A DNA stretch of 64,000 nucleotides from DASSFZ01 sp035283185 (GCA_035283185.1 DATEUJ010000207.1:5515-69514), one strand, 5' to 3'. Shown: positions 39,035 through 48,182, counted from the stretch's first letter. Made by a program: numbers and translations. The notes: generated by a model not told the origin, from the letters alone.

Positions 39035-39079
39035 CGCCTTCATCACCTGCCCTCGCGCGCATGCGCGGGGGTTCATCCT
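39035..39079. repeat. CCCTCGCGC...GCGCGGGGG palindrome and word repeat
   Basis: CCCTCGCGCGCATGCGCGGGGG-type palindrome flanked by TTCATCC words, in the short gap between two surface-protein genes. Confidence 0.6.
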
Positions 39080-41095
39080 TTACTGTCTCAGCACCCGCAG
39101 GTCATAGGTGAACTCACGTCCGCCGCGCTGGCTGAAGTAGTTCTTGACCTGGATGTATAGCATCGAGTTCGTCGAAGCCGTCCAGGTGATGCACGAGGCA
39201 ATCCCTGCGCCCGGGCAGTCGTCGTTGTAGCCCAGCAGCGTCGTGCCGTCGGCGGCATACAGCCGCAGCACGGTGTCCATGTAGTTGCCGGACATCTGCG
39301 CGAGATTCGCGGTGCTGATAACATACACGCCCGGCTCCACGTCGAGCCGCACCCAGTCTACGTCTCCCGGCTGCAGGATCGCATGGCGCTGCGTCTCGCC
39401 CGGCTGAATCGCCTTCGCCTGCGCTGGCGTGTCGTTGACCTCATACGGGTCGGTACTGTCGAAGTTGCGCGCCGCCGCCGGCAAGAAGACCGTGTACTGG
39501 GGTGCTGCCAGATCGACCGTGAACGTGCGCGTCGCAGTCGCGGTGTTGCCGGCCAGGTCCACGGCGGTCACCGTGATGGTGTGCGTGCCTTCGGGCAGTG
39601 TGATCGGTTGTGCGAAGCTGCCGCCCGGTACCGTCGTGGTGCCCGCGCCGGTGTCGATGATGATCGACGCCACGCCCAGGCCGTCGCTGGCTGCGCCGCT
39701 GACCGTGATGGTCGTGGTGTTGACCGCCGAACCTGCTAGCGGCGATGCCAGGCTGATCACCGGCGCGACGCGATCGACGGTGGCGGTCACCGTGTCGAAC
39801 GTGGTGATGCCGCCGCCGGTGTCGTGCGCCCGCGCGGTGAGGGTATGCATCACGCCATCTTCGAGCGGCGTAGCCCACAGATACGCCCAGTTGGCGATGC
39901 CTGTGGCAGTGAACCAGAACGTCTGCGCGGTATCGACGGATACCTCCACGGCTTTCAGATTGCTGCCGGTGGTGTAGCCCTGAACCAGCCACGTCGTCGA
40001 GGAGATGATTTGTGCAGCTGCCGGCGAGGTGATCTCGCCGCTGATGCTGACGTAGCTGGCGGGATTCAACGGGTCGCTGCCGGCCCAGACCTCGCCGCCA
40101 TCAGGATGCCCATCGCCGTCGGTGTCCCACTGGTTCGGGTTGGTGCCGGCTGTTTGCTCGTCCAGATTGGTCAGCCCATCGTCGTCCAGGTCCTCGTAAG
40201 CGTCGGAGATGCCGTCATCGTCTATGTCCGGGTCGAGTGGGTCGAGGCCGTAGGCCAGTTCAAAGCCGTCCAGCAGCCCGTCGTCGTCGGAGTCCGGGTT
40301 AAGCGGGTTCGTGCCGCTGGCGACTTCTGCGCCGTCGCTGGCGCCGTCCTCGTCGGAGTCGGCATCCAGCGGGTTCGTCCCGCGCGTGACTTCGTCGGCG
40401 TCGTTCAGCCCATCGCCGTCGGAATCGGCCAGCAGCGGATTCGTGCCGATCGCGATCTCCTGGCTGTCGCTCAGCCCGTCGTCGTCGGTGTCCGGGTCAA
40501 GCGGATCGGTGCCGTGGGTGTTGACTTCAGCGCCGTCATTCAGCCCGTCGCCGTCGCGGTCCTCGTCGGCGTCGGGCGTGCCGTCATCGTCGGAGTCGGC
40601 ATCGAGCGGGTCGAGGCCGTGCTGCACTTCCCAGCCGTCGCCCAGGCCATCGCCGTCGGTGTCCCAATCGAGCGGGTCGGTGCCGCGCGCGATCTCGTCG
40701 AGGTTGGTCAGGCCGTCGCCGTCGGCGTCTTCATTGCCATCCGGCGTGCCGTCGTCGTCCGTGTCGGTATCATGCGCATCGGTGCCGAGCCGCCACTCCC
40801 AACGATTGGTCAGCCCATCGCCGTCCGGATCGGCGCTCGCTGTTTCCGCAGCAACGCCGCACCAGAAGCCGCGACAGAGCGTGTAACTGGCGCTGGCACT
40901 CTGTCCGACGTTCGGCTGTCCGGCGGTGAAGGCAATGGCGTAGTGTGCCGAGGCCGCGCCAGTGCCGCCAGATGCGACGACGTGCGGGCGTGTCGTGTAC
41001 GCGGCCGACGACCAGGCCAGCGCGATGCCGCCAATGAACAACGAGGCGAGGAGCGGCGCAGTGAGGCTCAACAGTCCGCGCCGGGTCGTCGTCAT
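39080..41095 (-). CDS. Secreted thrombospondin-3-repeat/Ig-like/PPC protein
   Basis: A 671-residue protein from ATG 41095, overlapping the S74 gene stop (ATGA). Signal peptide about 1-32. About twelve thrombospondin type-3-like calcium-binding repeats (DGDGLTD.DE, DTDGDG; about 75-345) follow, then Ig/cadherin-like domains (about 350-535, ISGEITSPAAAQI, VTVSGAASDGLGVASI), a short VFLPAAARNF segment and a C-terminal pre-peptidase (PPC)-like domain (about 555-671, DPYEVNDTPAQAKAIQPGETQRHAI ... DVDWVRLDV). Likely a long calcium-stabilised surface stalk. It belongs to the same transcript as the pilus genes. Confidence 0.8.
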   Translation of the reverse strand: MTTTRRGLLSLTAPLLASLFIGGIALAWSSAAYTTRPHVVASGGTGAASAHYAIAFTAGQPNVGQSASASYTLCRGFWCGVAAETASADPDGDGLTNRWEWRLGTDAHDTDTDDDGTPDGNEDADGDGLTNLDEIARGTDPLDWDTDGDGLGDGWEVQHGLDPLDADSDDDGTPDADEDRDGDGLNDGAEVNTHGTDPLDPDTDDDGLSDSQEIAIGTNPLLADSDGDGLNDADEVTRGTNPLDADSDEDGASDGAEVASGTNPLNPDSDDDGLLDGFELAYGLDPLDPDIDDDGISDAYEDLDDDGLTNLDEQTAGTNPNQWDTDGDGHPDGGEVWAGSDPLNPASYVSISGEITSPAAAQIISSTTWLVQGYTTGSNLKAVEVSVDTAQTFWFTATGIANWAYLWATPLEDGVMHTLTARAHDTGGGITTFDTVTATVDRVAPVISLASPLAGSAVNTTTITVSGAASDGLGVASIIIDTGAGTTTVPGGSFAQPITLPEGTHTITVTAVDLAGNTATATRTFTVDLAAPQYTVFLPAAARNFDSTDPYEVNDTPAQAKAIQPGETQRHAILQPGDVDWVRLDVEPGVYVISTANLAQMSGNYMDTVLRLYAADGTTLLGYNDDCPGAGIASCITWTASTNSMLYIQVKNYFSQRGGREFTYDLRVLRQ

Positions 41096-43131
41096 CGGGT
41101 CACTCCTGCAGCAGCACGCCGAAGGACGATCGGCAGTGCGCAACCCAGCACGCCGACCAGCAGACCCATCAGCACGAAGGGCTGCGCCTGATCCTGCTCC
41201 AGCGCGCTCAGTCGCGCCTCCAGCGCCGCGATCTGTTCTTCCTTCTCCTGCACGATCTGGTGCAGGCCCTGAATCGACGCGAACGCCACGCCGTCGGCAT
41301 CCACCGTAGTGATGCCCGTGTCGCTTTCGCCCACCCCGAAGGCCGCGGCGAAGTCCTGCGCCATCGGGCCGATGTGCCGGATGGCCGCGTCCTGACTCTT
41401 GTAGTTCCAGGTCGCGATGGGGATTTCGACGAGGCGCGCCAGCACGTCGCGCGGATTCACGAACGTGAGATTGGTCTTCGCGTTGCGATCGGAGAGCGAG
41501 GTCCACGACCCGGAGCCGGCCGCCAGATACGCGCCGGTGCTCGTGCCGCTGCCGGTATAGAAGTACACGCCACCGCTCGCGCGGGCGATCCAGCGGTTGT
41601 TCGTATTGCAGTCGAGATAAGACAGGGCGGTGTTGTCAGACCACACAAAGCAGCCGTCGGCCAGCGCCCGAGCGCGCAAGCCGGCAGCGAAGCTATCCAA
41701 GCCTTGCGCGACGTTGCTGTATCCGCCTGCGACGAATGCATCGTAGCCGCTGGCGGTATTCCAATGTCCACCCGCAACGGTCGCGCCCTCCTGCGTGGCC
41801 TGGTTGCCGCGTCCACCGCCAACGGCGGCCTCGTACGCCGTCGCCGAGTTGTATCGACCGCCGGCTACGGTCGCGGCGAGTGCATTCGCGGTGTTGTTGT
41901 TGCCACCGCTGACGGTCGCACCCGTGCCTGCGGTATTGCTCCAGCCCCAGCAGGTGACGGTGCCATCGCCATTGATCGTCGCGATCCGATCGGCGCATGT
42001 CCCGGTGACACGGCGCTGCACATACGCTGTATCGGCGGTGAGTGTCACCACTCCTGTCGCGCCTCCTCCGCTCAGGCCGCTTCCCGCCGTGACCGCCGTG
42101 ATGTCTCCTCCACTGTCGTTGTCCAGGCCGTCGGCGAAACCGGCCGGCACGGCGGTCAGGTTGTTCCAGTGGACCTGCGCCGGTGTGTCGGTGCTCAGTT
42201 CCGTCTCGGTGAAGTAGCGGTCGTCGTGCGTATGGCCTGCCGAAGCGAACGCGCTGCTATTGAGCCCGTCCAGCAGGTCGGCGTCGAGGCCGCTGCCGGA
42301 TCCATCGCCGGCCAGCACGGCCGGCATGATCTCGGCGTCACGCGCCAGCGCCGCGTCGATGCGCGCCTCGGCGACCGTGCCGGCCGTGATGTCCGACCCG
42401 TCGTGGGCGTGGGCGATGACGGCGTAACGGGCATCGGCGAGCGTCCTGGTGAGATAGCCCGCACTGGCGACCAGATCGGGCACTTCGGCGTCGCGCGCAA
42501 GCACAGGGTCGATGCGCGCCTCCGCCACTGTGCCGTCGGTGATGTCCTCGCCGGCATGAGCGTGGCTACTCGCCGCGTATCGACTATCGGCCAGGGTCAT
42601 CGTGACGTACCCGGCTGCGCTCACCAGACTCTCTACTTCGCCGTCGAGCGTGAAGGCGTCGGCGTCGAAGCCGTCGAGCCGATCGGCGTTGAAGGCGAAC
42701 GCGATCGACGCCAGCGGCGCGTCGGGTGTGAGCATCTGGAAACCATTGGCCCCGTCGTCGAACCACACGCGCAGTGCGCGATCGGGCGAGGCGAAGATGC
42801 TGTCGGGCAGGGCGACCATGCCCAGCGAGGTGTCGCCGAGCAGCACGTGGAACACGCCGCCGGTCACGTCGAGCGAGACGGCTGAGGTCGGCTCAAACGG
42901 CGCGGCGGACAGGCCCGTGCCGTCGTTGGCCCAGTCGGCGGCGTCGCCCGCGCTGTTGACGATGGCGAACTTGAACTGGCCCATGCCATCGAACGGTGTG
43001 CCGTTCGATGTGACGTAGCCCTGGAAGGACATGACAGTCGGCGCGGTTGGCGCGGCCAGCGTAGTCAATGCCGCCGCCGACAGCATACCGATCACGATCG
43101 CAAGGGTGATGATGAAACGATGTCGAATCAC
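41092..43131 (-). CDS. Fibre-like adhesin with YadA-type head repeats and S74 chaperone domain
   Basis: A 679-residue protein from GTG 43131 (AAGGAG upstream). Signal peptide 1-26; a beta-rich N-terminal domain; repeated ADSRYA..SHAHAGEDITDGTVAEARID segments (about 180-280), as in phage tail fibres; collagen/YadA-head-like repeats GGNNNTANALAATVAGGRYNSATAYEAAVGGG (about 400-465); then an S74 intramolecular chaperone domain (SDRNAKTNLTFVNPRDVLARLVEIPIATWNY ... IGPMAQDFAAAFG), a coiled coil and a C-terminal membrane helix. S74 domains trimerise tail spikes and cleave themselves off. In a pilus locus this suggests a trimeric adhesive fibre anchored in the membrane. Confidence 0.8.
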   Translation of the reverse strand: MIRHRFIITLAIVIGMLSAAALTTLAAPTAPTVMSFQGYVTSNGTPFDGMGQFKFAIVNSAGDAADWANDGTGLSAAPFEPTSAVSLDVTGGVFHVLLGDTSLGMVALPDSIFASPDRALRVWFDDGANGFQMLTPDAPLASIAFAFNADRLDGFDADAFTLDGEVESLVSAAGYVTMTLADSRYAASSHAHAGEDITDGTVAEARIDPVLARDAEVPDLVASAGYLTRTLADARYAVIAHAHDGSDITAGTVAEARIDAALARDAEIMPAVLAGDGSGSGLDADLLDGLNSSAFASAGHTHDDRYFTETELSTDTPAQVHWNNLTAVPAGFADGLDNDSGGDITAVTAGSGLSGGGATGVVTLTADTAYVQRRVTGTCADRIATINGDGTVTCWGWSNTAGTGATVSGGNNNTANALAATVAGGRYNSATAYEAAVGGGRGNQATQEGATVAGGHWNTASGYDAFVAGGYSNVAQGLDSFAAGLRARALADGCFVWSDNTALSYLDCNTNNRWIARASGGVYFYTGSGTSTGAYLAAGSGSWTSLSDRNAKTNLTFVNPRDVLARLVEIPIATWNYKSQDAAIRHIGPMAQDFAAAFGVGESDTGITTVDADGVAFASIQGLHQIVQEKEEQIAALEARLSALEQDQAQPFVLMGLLVGVLGCALPIVLRRAAAGVTR

Positions 43132-43135
43132 GGAG

Positions 43136-43582
43136 CTACTCCTTGGTAGAATGTCGATGATGAACGACCAGGCAGGTATCTACGTCGTCGCCAAGTCGAA
43201 CAACTGAAAAGAGTGCAGGCGTTGCCACACCTGCCAACAGCTCGCTCAAGCATTGGCGCGCCTCGTCGAGCGTCAGGCCGCTCAGCAGCACGCGGTTAGA
43301 CACGCGGCCGCCGTTGGGTTCCACTTCAATCGTCTGCTCGACGACGCTCCACCCTTCGACAGGCTCAGGGCGCAGGACGGGCAACCGCTCCAGCGACAGT
43401 GTGCTGCTGAGCGTCCCATCCCACGAGCAGGGAACGGCGCTCAGGTAGTACGTGCGCGCTGCTTGCGCCCTCGGAGATCCCTGCGCCCGGCGGCCCCCCG
43501 CGGCTCCGGCGGAGCCACGGGCAGGGGCAAGTGCAGCGGAAGGTATGCTCCGCGGGGTGGTCATCGGCGGCGTGTTTCTCAC
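43136..43582 (-). CDS. Hypothetical protein with two in-frame repeat insertions
   Basis: A 148-residue product. GTG 43582 overlaps the TGA of the small membrane-protein gene (GTGA) and has GGGAGGG upstream; ATG 43564 is an alternative. The conserved-looking part is the C-terminal half (TIEVEPNGGRVSNRVLLSGLTLDEARQCLSELLAG). The N-terminal half is built largely from repeats: a GCTTGCGCCC palindrome (43458-43525, Gly/Arg/Ala-rich peptide) and a CCTTCGACAGGCTCAGGG unit (43353-43381, peptide LRPEPVEGW). Function unknown. Confidence 0.55.
   Translation of the reverse strand: MRNTPPMTTPRSIPSAALAPARGSAGAAGGRRAQGSPRAQAARTYYLSAVPCSWDGTLSSTLSLERLPVLRPEPVEGWSVVEQTIEVEPNGGRVSNRVLLSGLTLDEARQCLSELLAGVATPALFSVVRLGDDVDTCLVVHHRHSTKE
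43353..43381. repeat. In-gene PVEG-type element
   Basis: CCTTCGACAGGCTCAGGGCG then CAGGACGGG encodes LRPEPVEGW. This is the palindromic PVEG peptide unit that I know as a scattered repeat in many bacterial genomes. Confidence 0.75.
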
Positions 43583-43710
43583 CGGCCCTCCCGCGATCGG
43601 TGCGACGAACCGCCGCCAGAGAGCGTGTAGCCCAGCATCAGACCCATCATCAGCCCGACGGGCGCGGCAATGGCGATCGCGCGTGTGATCTCAAGTGTTG
43701 AGTAATCCAT
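43579..43710 (-). CDS. Tiny membrane protein
   Basis: A 43-residue product from ATG 43710 with CGAGGTACGAA upstream. One helix (about 9-30, TRAIAIAAPVGLMMGLMLGYTL) and a Ser/Arg-rich tail. Its stop overlaps the next GTG (GTGA). It starts the surface-protein part of the operon after cpaF. Function unknown. Confidence 0.55.
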   Translation of the reverse strand: MDYSTLEITRAIAIAAPVGLMMGLMLGYTLSGGGSSHRSREGR

Positions 43711-43785
43711 TTCGTACCTCGCGTGCAAGATGCAGGATGCACGATGGCAGGATAGAACTTGCTTCTTGCTCTCCTGCCTCTTGCT

Positions 43786-45144
43786 TCATCCTTTGAAGAA
43801 GTTGGGCCGCAGCGGAACGCCGTGCTCCTCCATGCGCTTCGCCAGCCGCTCGGGGAAGTACCCCGTCCCGTGCAGGCCGTTGCCCTTGTCCTCAAAGATG
43901 TTCTGCACCACCACCTTGTCACCTTCCATGAACTGCGACGGCTGGATCTCCGCAATCTCGGTGACAAACCGCTTCGGCCTGCTGCCGATGAACACGCGCT
44001 TGAGGTACACGATGAGCTGGAACGCGTCGGCGATCTGGCGGCGGATGGCGAGCGTCGGTACGTCCACGCCCTTCATCAGGTACATCGTCTCCAGGCGCTG
44101 AATCACGTCGCGTGTGGAGTTGGCGTGGACGGTGAGCATCTGCCCATCGTGGCCGGTGTTGGCCGCCTGTAAGACATCGACGATCTCTGCGCCGCGCGCC
44201 TCGCCGGTGATGATGCGGTCAGGCCGCATGCGCAGCGCCTCGATGACCAGGTCGGCGATGGTGAAGGCGCGCGCTTCCTCGGCGCGGTCGCGGGTGCACA
44301 GTTGCACCAGGTCCGGCTTCTGGATGCGCAGCTCCGGTGTGTCCTCGATGATCAGGAAGCGGTCGCCGTCCTCGGCGGCGTTGCCTAAAGCATTGATGAA
44401 GTTCGTTTTCCCGGTGCCCGTGCCCCCGGACACGATGGTGTTGATGCGCGCTTGCACCGTCAGGCGCAGGAACTCGCCGGCGTGCGGCGTGATCGTGCCC
44501 AGCCGCACCAGGTCGTCGATCGTCTGCGCGACCAGCCGATGGCGTCGGATAGTCACCGCAGCGGGGATATTGACCGTCAGCGGTTCCATGACCGCGTGCA
44601 GGCGCGAGCCGTCGCGCATGCGGGCGTCGATCTTGGGGTTGGCCTTGTCGAGCCGTCGCCCGTGTGTGCGCGCGACGCGGTTGACGAAGTTGACCAGTTC
44701 TCGGCCGCTGCGGAAGCGCGCAGAGGTCTTTTGCTTGCCGGTCTCGGCGTGAATGATCCAGACGTCGCCCGGCCCGTTGCAAATGATTTCTTCGACCTTC
44801 TCGTCGGTCAGGTAGGGCGCGAGCGGCCCGAAGCCGAAGATGTCGTCCATGATCTGGCGCAGCGTGACGTCAGCTTCTTGACTCAGCGTCAGACCATCGC
44901 GCCGCGCGTTGGCGTAGAAGGTCTCGACCAGCGGCGACAGGATGCGCTCGGCTGTCCTGATGTCCTCGTCGGACGGGTCTTCGATCTGCGCCGGCTGCAT
45001 CTGGGCGCGGATGCGCTCGCGTGCTTCGCGCAAGAGGTTGGCGAACACGTCGTCCTGATTCATGCTCGCCATCATCGCCGACTGCATGGCGGCGGCGGCG
45101 GGAGAGATTTTGCGGGTGTGGGGTTGTTGAAGTACCGTGCTCAT
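43786..45144 (-). CDS. cpaF: CpaF/TadA secretion ATPase
   Basis: A 452-residue protein of the GspE/VirB11 superfamily, TadA/CpaF branch. Visible motifs: FGPLAPYLTDEKVEEIICNGPGDVWI (N-terminal domain), Walker A SGGTGTGKTNF (K246), Asp box EDTPELRI, Walker B LRMRPDRIITGEARGAE, His box GHDGQMLTVHANS. It powers Flp pilus assembly by acting on TadB/TadC. The only upstream ribosome-binding candidate for ATG 45144 is AAGG. 75 bases after the stop comes the tiny membrane-protein gene. Confidence 0.95.
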   Translation of the reverse strand: MSTVLQQPHTRKISPAAAAMQSAMMASMNQDDVFANLLREARERIRAQMQPAQIEDPSDEDIRTAERILSPLVETFYANARRDGLTLSQEADVTLRQIMDDIFGFGPLAPYLTDEKVEEIICNGPGDVWIIHAETGKQKTSARFRSGRELVNFVNRVARTHGRRLDKANPKIDARMRDGSRLHAVMEPLTVNIPAAVTIRRHRLVAQTIDDLVRLGTITPHAGEFLRLTVQARINTIVSGGTGTGKTNFINALGNAAEDGDRFLIIEDTPELRIQKPDLVQLCTRDRAEEARAFTIADLVIEALRMRPDRIITGEARGAEIVDVLQAANTGHDGQMLTVHANSTRDVIQRLETMYLMKGVDVPTLAIRRQIADAFQLIVYLKRVFIGSRPKRFVTEIAEIQPSQFMEGDKVVVQNIFEDKGNGLHGTGYFPERLAKRMEEHGVPLRPNFFKG

Positions 45145-45159
45145 TTGTCTGCCTTCAGT

Positions 45160-45248
45160 CTTGCAGTCACGTAGTCGCGTAGTCTTGTAGTCTACTGCTA
45201 CGGAGCGAGGTGTTGACTACGTGACCAATTGACTAATCGACTATCTGA
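45160..45248. repeat. Word-like intergenic repeat (GTAGTCGCGTAGTC type)
   Basis: GTCACGTAGTCGCGTAGTC, TTGTAGTCTACTG, GACTACGTGACCAATTGACTAATCGAC: alternating GTAGTC and GACTAC words that can fold back on themselves. No gene. Confidence 0.7.
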
Positions 45249-46583
45249 CTACTCCGCGAACACCGTCCTCGCTTTCGCAAACAGCCCTGGCCCTTTCGCC
45301 TTCTCCTTCTTGCGGCCGATGGCTTCCAGCGGTGGGTAGAACGACGCGGCCAGTTTCACCAGCGCCTCGCCGACCGGCGGCATCGGCTTGAGCGTCACCG
45401 CCGGCTTGCCCTGGTTGATCGACATGCGGGCGTCGTCGGGCGCGTAGGGCAGCGTGCCCTGGATGGTGACCTTGCCGCCCAGGTACTTCACCACTTCCTT
45501 CGGCGCGATGCCGAAGCGCTCGTCAAACTGGTTGAGTAGCAGCCGGAACTTCTGGAGCGTCCCGAAACTCTTTTCCAGCGCGGGCAGGATGCCCTTGATG
45601 TCGGCGAGCGCCGTTCTCTCTGGTGTAATCACCAGGAGCACCGTGTCGGCCTCCTGCAGCGCCGACCAGTGAATCGGCATGTTGAAGTCAGGGCCGACGT
45701 CGACGATGCGGAACTCATAGAAGCCCCTGGCCTCGCGCAGGATGTCGGCGAAGATGGTCATGGTGCGCTGTGGGTCTTCGACGAACTCCGGCAGCCCGGC
45801 CATGTGCATCTTGGGGATGCCCGGCAGGATGTCGAGTTTCCCGCCGTAGCGGCGGACGTTGGCTTGCAGCGTCTGTGAGCGCACGACGTAGTGGCCGCTG
45901 CGACTGCCATCGGCGATGACGCGTTCGAATAGCGAGAACATGTTGCGCGGTTCTTCGTCGATGTCCAGGCCGAACAGAATGTGCGAGTTGGCGCGGCTCA
46001 CGTCGGCGTCGATCAGCAGGGCAGGGCGCATTGCCAGAATGCCCAACGCCGCGGAGAGATTGGCCGCCGTGGTCGTCTTGCCGACGCCGCCTTTGGGTGA
46101 GTACACGGCAATGGTCTGCTGCTGCCAGCCGCCGCGGTCGAGGATCGCCATCGCGTCCTGCGCGGTGACGGGCGTGAACGAGCGCGCCTCCCGCTCCTCG
46201 CGCGCCAGGCGCACGGCTTCGATGACCATCATGGGCAGGTTCATCACCTGCACCGAGTCGAGCGGCGTGGTGACAAACGCCTTCATGCCGTGCCGCTGGT
46301 ACTCGGCGGCGTACGCCGAGCCGGCAGGGATGAGGCCGACGCCCGCGATGGGGTGGCTTTCGTTGAGCAGCAGTTCCTGGATCAGCCCCGGATTCATGCC
46401 GGGCAGGGTGGGAGAGAACAGCACGCAGTCTGCGCCCAGCGAGCGCGCCTGGTCGGCCAGGTCCACCGCGCTCGACACCACCGAGAGCATCGCAATACCG
46501 GTGGCTTCGAGCTGCTGCCCGATGAGTTGCAGGTCGTTCCAGGCCGAGTGGCCGACGATGACGGAGAGTTGGTCGTTACTCAT
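45249..46583 (-). CDS. cpaE: CpaE/TadZ-like pilus localisation ATPase
   Basis: A 444-residue protein from ATG 46583 (AAGGAGCCACGC). The N-terminal 130 residues form an atypical receiver domain (VIVGHSAWNDLQLIGQQLEATG), followed by a MinD/ParA ATPase with deviant Walker A YSPKGGVGKTTTAANL, PALLIDADVSRAN and FRIVDVGPDF. CpaE/TadZ proteins position the Tad machine at the pole. This one has an intact P-loop, unlike the two shorter relatives at 47691 and 48179. The gap 46584-46642 is a GGATGAAGGATGAGGG word repeat. Confidence 0.88.
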   Translation of the reverse strand: MSNDQLSVIVGHSAWNDLQLIGQQLEATGIAMLSVVSSAVDLADQARSLGADCVLFSPTLPGMNPGLIQELLLNESHPIAGVGLIPAGSAYAAEYQRHGMKAFVTTPLDSVQVMNLPMMVIEAVRLAREEREARSFTPVTAQDAMAILDRGGWQQQTIAVYSPKGGVGKTTTAANLSAALGILAMRPALLIDADVSRANSHILFGLDIDEEPRNMFSLFERVIADGSRSGHYVVRSQTLQANVRRYGGKLDILPGIPKMHMAGLPEFVEDPQRTMTIFADILREARGFYEFRIVDVGPDFNMPIHWSALQEADTVLLVITPERTALADIKGILPALEKSFGTLQKFRLLLNQFDERFGIAPKEVVKYLGGKVTIQGTLPYAPDDARMSINQGKPAVTLKPMPPVGEALVKLAASFYPPLEAIGRKKEKAKGPGLFAKARTVFAE

Positions 46584-46660
46584 GCGTGGCTCCTTGCAGC
46601 TAAGGATGAAGGATGAGGGATGAGGGATGAAGATTTCCGCCCTCACTTCATCCTTCCGCC
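46584..46660. repeat. Word-like repeat (GGATGAAGGATGAGGGATG type)
   Basis: Tandem GGATGA/GGATGAGG words and their complements (TTCATCCTTCCGCC). The repeat runs into the 3' end of the cpaB-like gene, which therefore ends MRDEGGRMK. Also at 35225-35280, 38935-38955, 49708-49745 and 49800-49835. Confidence 0.75.
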
Positions 46661-47521
46661 TTCATCCCTCATCCTTTCATCGAAGAAACGCTCCTCGAAG
46701 TCCGACCACGTCACGCCAGTGGAGGCCTCGAAGGCGCCGGCTTCGACGTCGGGCCTGGTGACGGCGGGCAGGACTGCGACCTGCGCCTTGCCGTGCGCAA
46801 GCGCGAACGCGACCCACTCGGCGTCCTCGCGATGCACCACCACGTCCAGCGACTTGATTTCGCCTTCAATGTAGCGGGGTTCGTTTTCGAGTCCGGGCGC
46901 GCCGTAGTTGGGGTTCTCGCGCACTTCGCGATTCAGACGGTACACCACGCCGTTGGCGATCCACTTGGCGACCGGCAGTTGCAGCTCGGTGGTGTGCGTG
47001 ACCGGCTCGCCTGGCGAGACCACCACGACCGGCTTCGGCCCCTCGACCGTCTCGGTGACGAGCGCCTGCGCCTGCACGTTGCCGGCGGCGAAGAACAGCG
47101 CGACTACGTCGCCGGGGAAGATGGACGGGATCTCGTCCTGCTCGACCGGCACGGAGACGATGACCTGACCAGGGTCATTGAGCGCGACAGCCAGGCGCGA
47201 CAGCCCTTCGACCTGCGCGCCGCTGGCGACCTGCTCGCGCAGCAGCGGCTGGCCGGAGTGCAGCGTCTCGACGGTCACGGCGCCTCCGACCAACAGGGCG
47301 TCCAGTTCGTCCGCCAGCACGTACTTCTCGGCGACCGCCGGCGAGACGCTCTGCGTGTCGATGAGGAACATGTCGGGCGTGAGCGCCGTGAAGGCGGGCA
47401 CGCTGTTGGCGACGACCGCCACGTCGTAGGTGACCGGGGCGGTCAGCTGGCCGAGGAAAAGCACGGCGACGAACGCGCCAGCGGCCAGCAGAAGCCCGAG
47501 GAACAGTTGAATCTTGCGCAT
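46643..47521 (-). CDS. cpaB: CpaB/RcpC-like SAF-domain protein
   Basis: A 292-residue protein from ATG 47521 behind AGGAGAACAAACATC. Membrane helix about 6-26, then a SAF domain (SVPAFTALTPDMFLIDTQSVSPAVAEKYVLADELDALLVGGAVTVETLHSGQPLL) and a second beta domain (RLAVALNDPGQVIVSVPVEQDEIPSIFPGDVVALFF). CpaB/RcpC proteins act in the periplasmic part of the Tad system. The C-terminal DERMRDEGGRMK is encoded by word-like repeat sequence, so the original stop may have been lost and replaced. Confidence 0.85.
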   Translation of the reverse strand: MRKIQLFLGLLLAAGAFVAVLFLGQLTAPVTYDVAVVANSVPAFTALTPDMFLIDTQSVSPAVAEKYVLADELDALLVGGAVTVETLHSGQPLLREQVASGAQVEGLSRLAVALNDPGQVIVSVPVEQDEIPSIFPGDVVALFFAAGNVQAQALVTETVEGPKPVVVVSPGEPVTHTTELQLPVAKWIANGVVYRLNREVRENPNYGAPGLENEPRYIEGEIKSLDVVVHREDAEWVAFALAHGKAQVAVLPAVTRPDVEAGAFEASTGVTWSDFEERFFDERMRDEGGRMK

Positions 47522-47539
47522 GATGTTTGTTCTCCTGAA

Positions 47540-47690
47540 TGTGCTTAATGCCTTGGAAGTTGGATGCTGGAGGTTGGATGTTGGAAGTTTGATGTTGGAG
47601 GCTAAAGCTCCCGCAGTGTAGCCAGGTGGGGATTGGGCGGTGCGTCCTCCAACTTCCAATCTCCAATCTCTAACTTCCAGCCACCAGCCT
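47540..47690. repeat. Word-like repeat (TTGGAAGTTGGATGCTGG type)
   Basis: Tandem GGAAGTTGGATG, GGAGGTTGGATG, GGAAGTTTGATG words and complements (CTTCCAATCTCCAATCTC). No gene or promoter recognised. Confidence 0.75.
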
Positions 47691-48182
47691 CTAATCTCCA
47701 GGACCAAACAAGCGATCGGCCAGATCGGCGGCCGCCTCGCGAGTTCCCTCAATGACGATCGCGCCGGGGAAGCGCGCCAGCAGCCGGCGCTCGTGCCAGC
47801 GGGCGATGTCGTCGTCGGCCGTGACGATCACGACCGCTTCGGCCAGCTGCTCGACGCCGGGCGGCAGCTCGATCCCACCGTCGGTGATGATGGGGCAGCG
47901 GTTGTCGATGTCGCGCAGCACGCTCACCGTTTTCTCCGTCGAGAGCGCGCAGTCCGGCGTCCACAACAGCGTGGCGCGCCGGCGCACGATGTCGTCCACT
48001 CGCTCGTGCAGCGCGGCCGGCAGGGCGAAGGCCAGCTGCGACAGCGCCCACGTCGGCCGCTCCAGCCGCCCGGCCAGTCCCCCGTCGGCCAGGTCCGCGC
48101 CGATCGCGTCGCCCGCGCGTGCCAGTGCGGCGGCGACGCTGGTCGTGCCCACGCCGCCTTTTGCGCCAATGACCAGAATCAT
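47691..48182 (-). CDS. Short ParA/TadZ-like protein with altered P-loop
   Basis: A 163-residue MinD/ParA-type protein starting ILVIGAKGGVGTTSVAAALA: the signature Lys of deviant Walker A is present but the P-loop Lys is Thr, as occurs in some TadZ proteins. It lacks most of the nucleotide-binding C-terminal region of CpaE. ATG 48182 overlaps the stop of the 48179 gene (ATGA). The pair may act as a split CpaE, with receiver-like domain in the upstream gene and ATP site here. Confidence 0.7.
   Translation of the reverse strand: MILVIGAKGGVGTTSVAAALARAGDAIGADLADGGLAGRLERPTWALSQLAFALPAALHERVDDIVRRRATLLWTPDCALSTEKTVSVLRDIDNRCPIITDGGIELPPGVEQLAEAVVIVTADDDIARWHERRLLARFPGAIVIEGTREAAADLADRLFGPGD

Noticed and set aside
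40100..40800. Regular repeats that could look like a CRISPR array
   Set aside because: They encode the DxDxDG calcium repeats of the thrombospondin-3 protein and vary as codons do; no constant repeat with unique spacers.
41260..42885. 541-codon plus-strand frame opposite the S74 fibre gene
   Set aside because: Shadow of the fibre gene; no start signal and no recognisable domain.
41092..43131. A prophage tail region
   Set aside because: S74 fibre alone is phage-like; no capsid, terminase, portal, tail tube or lysis genes nearby.
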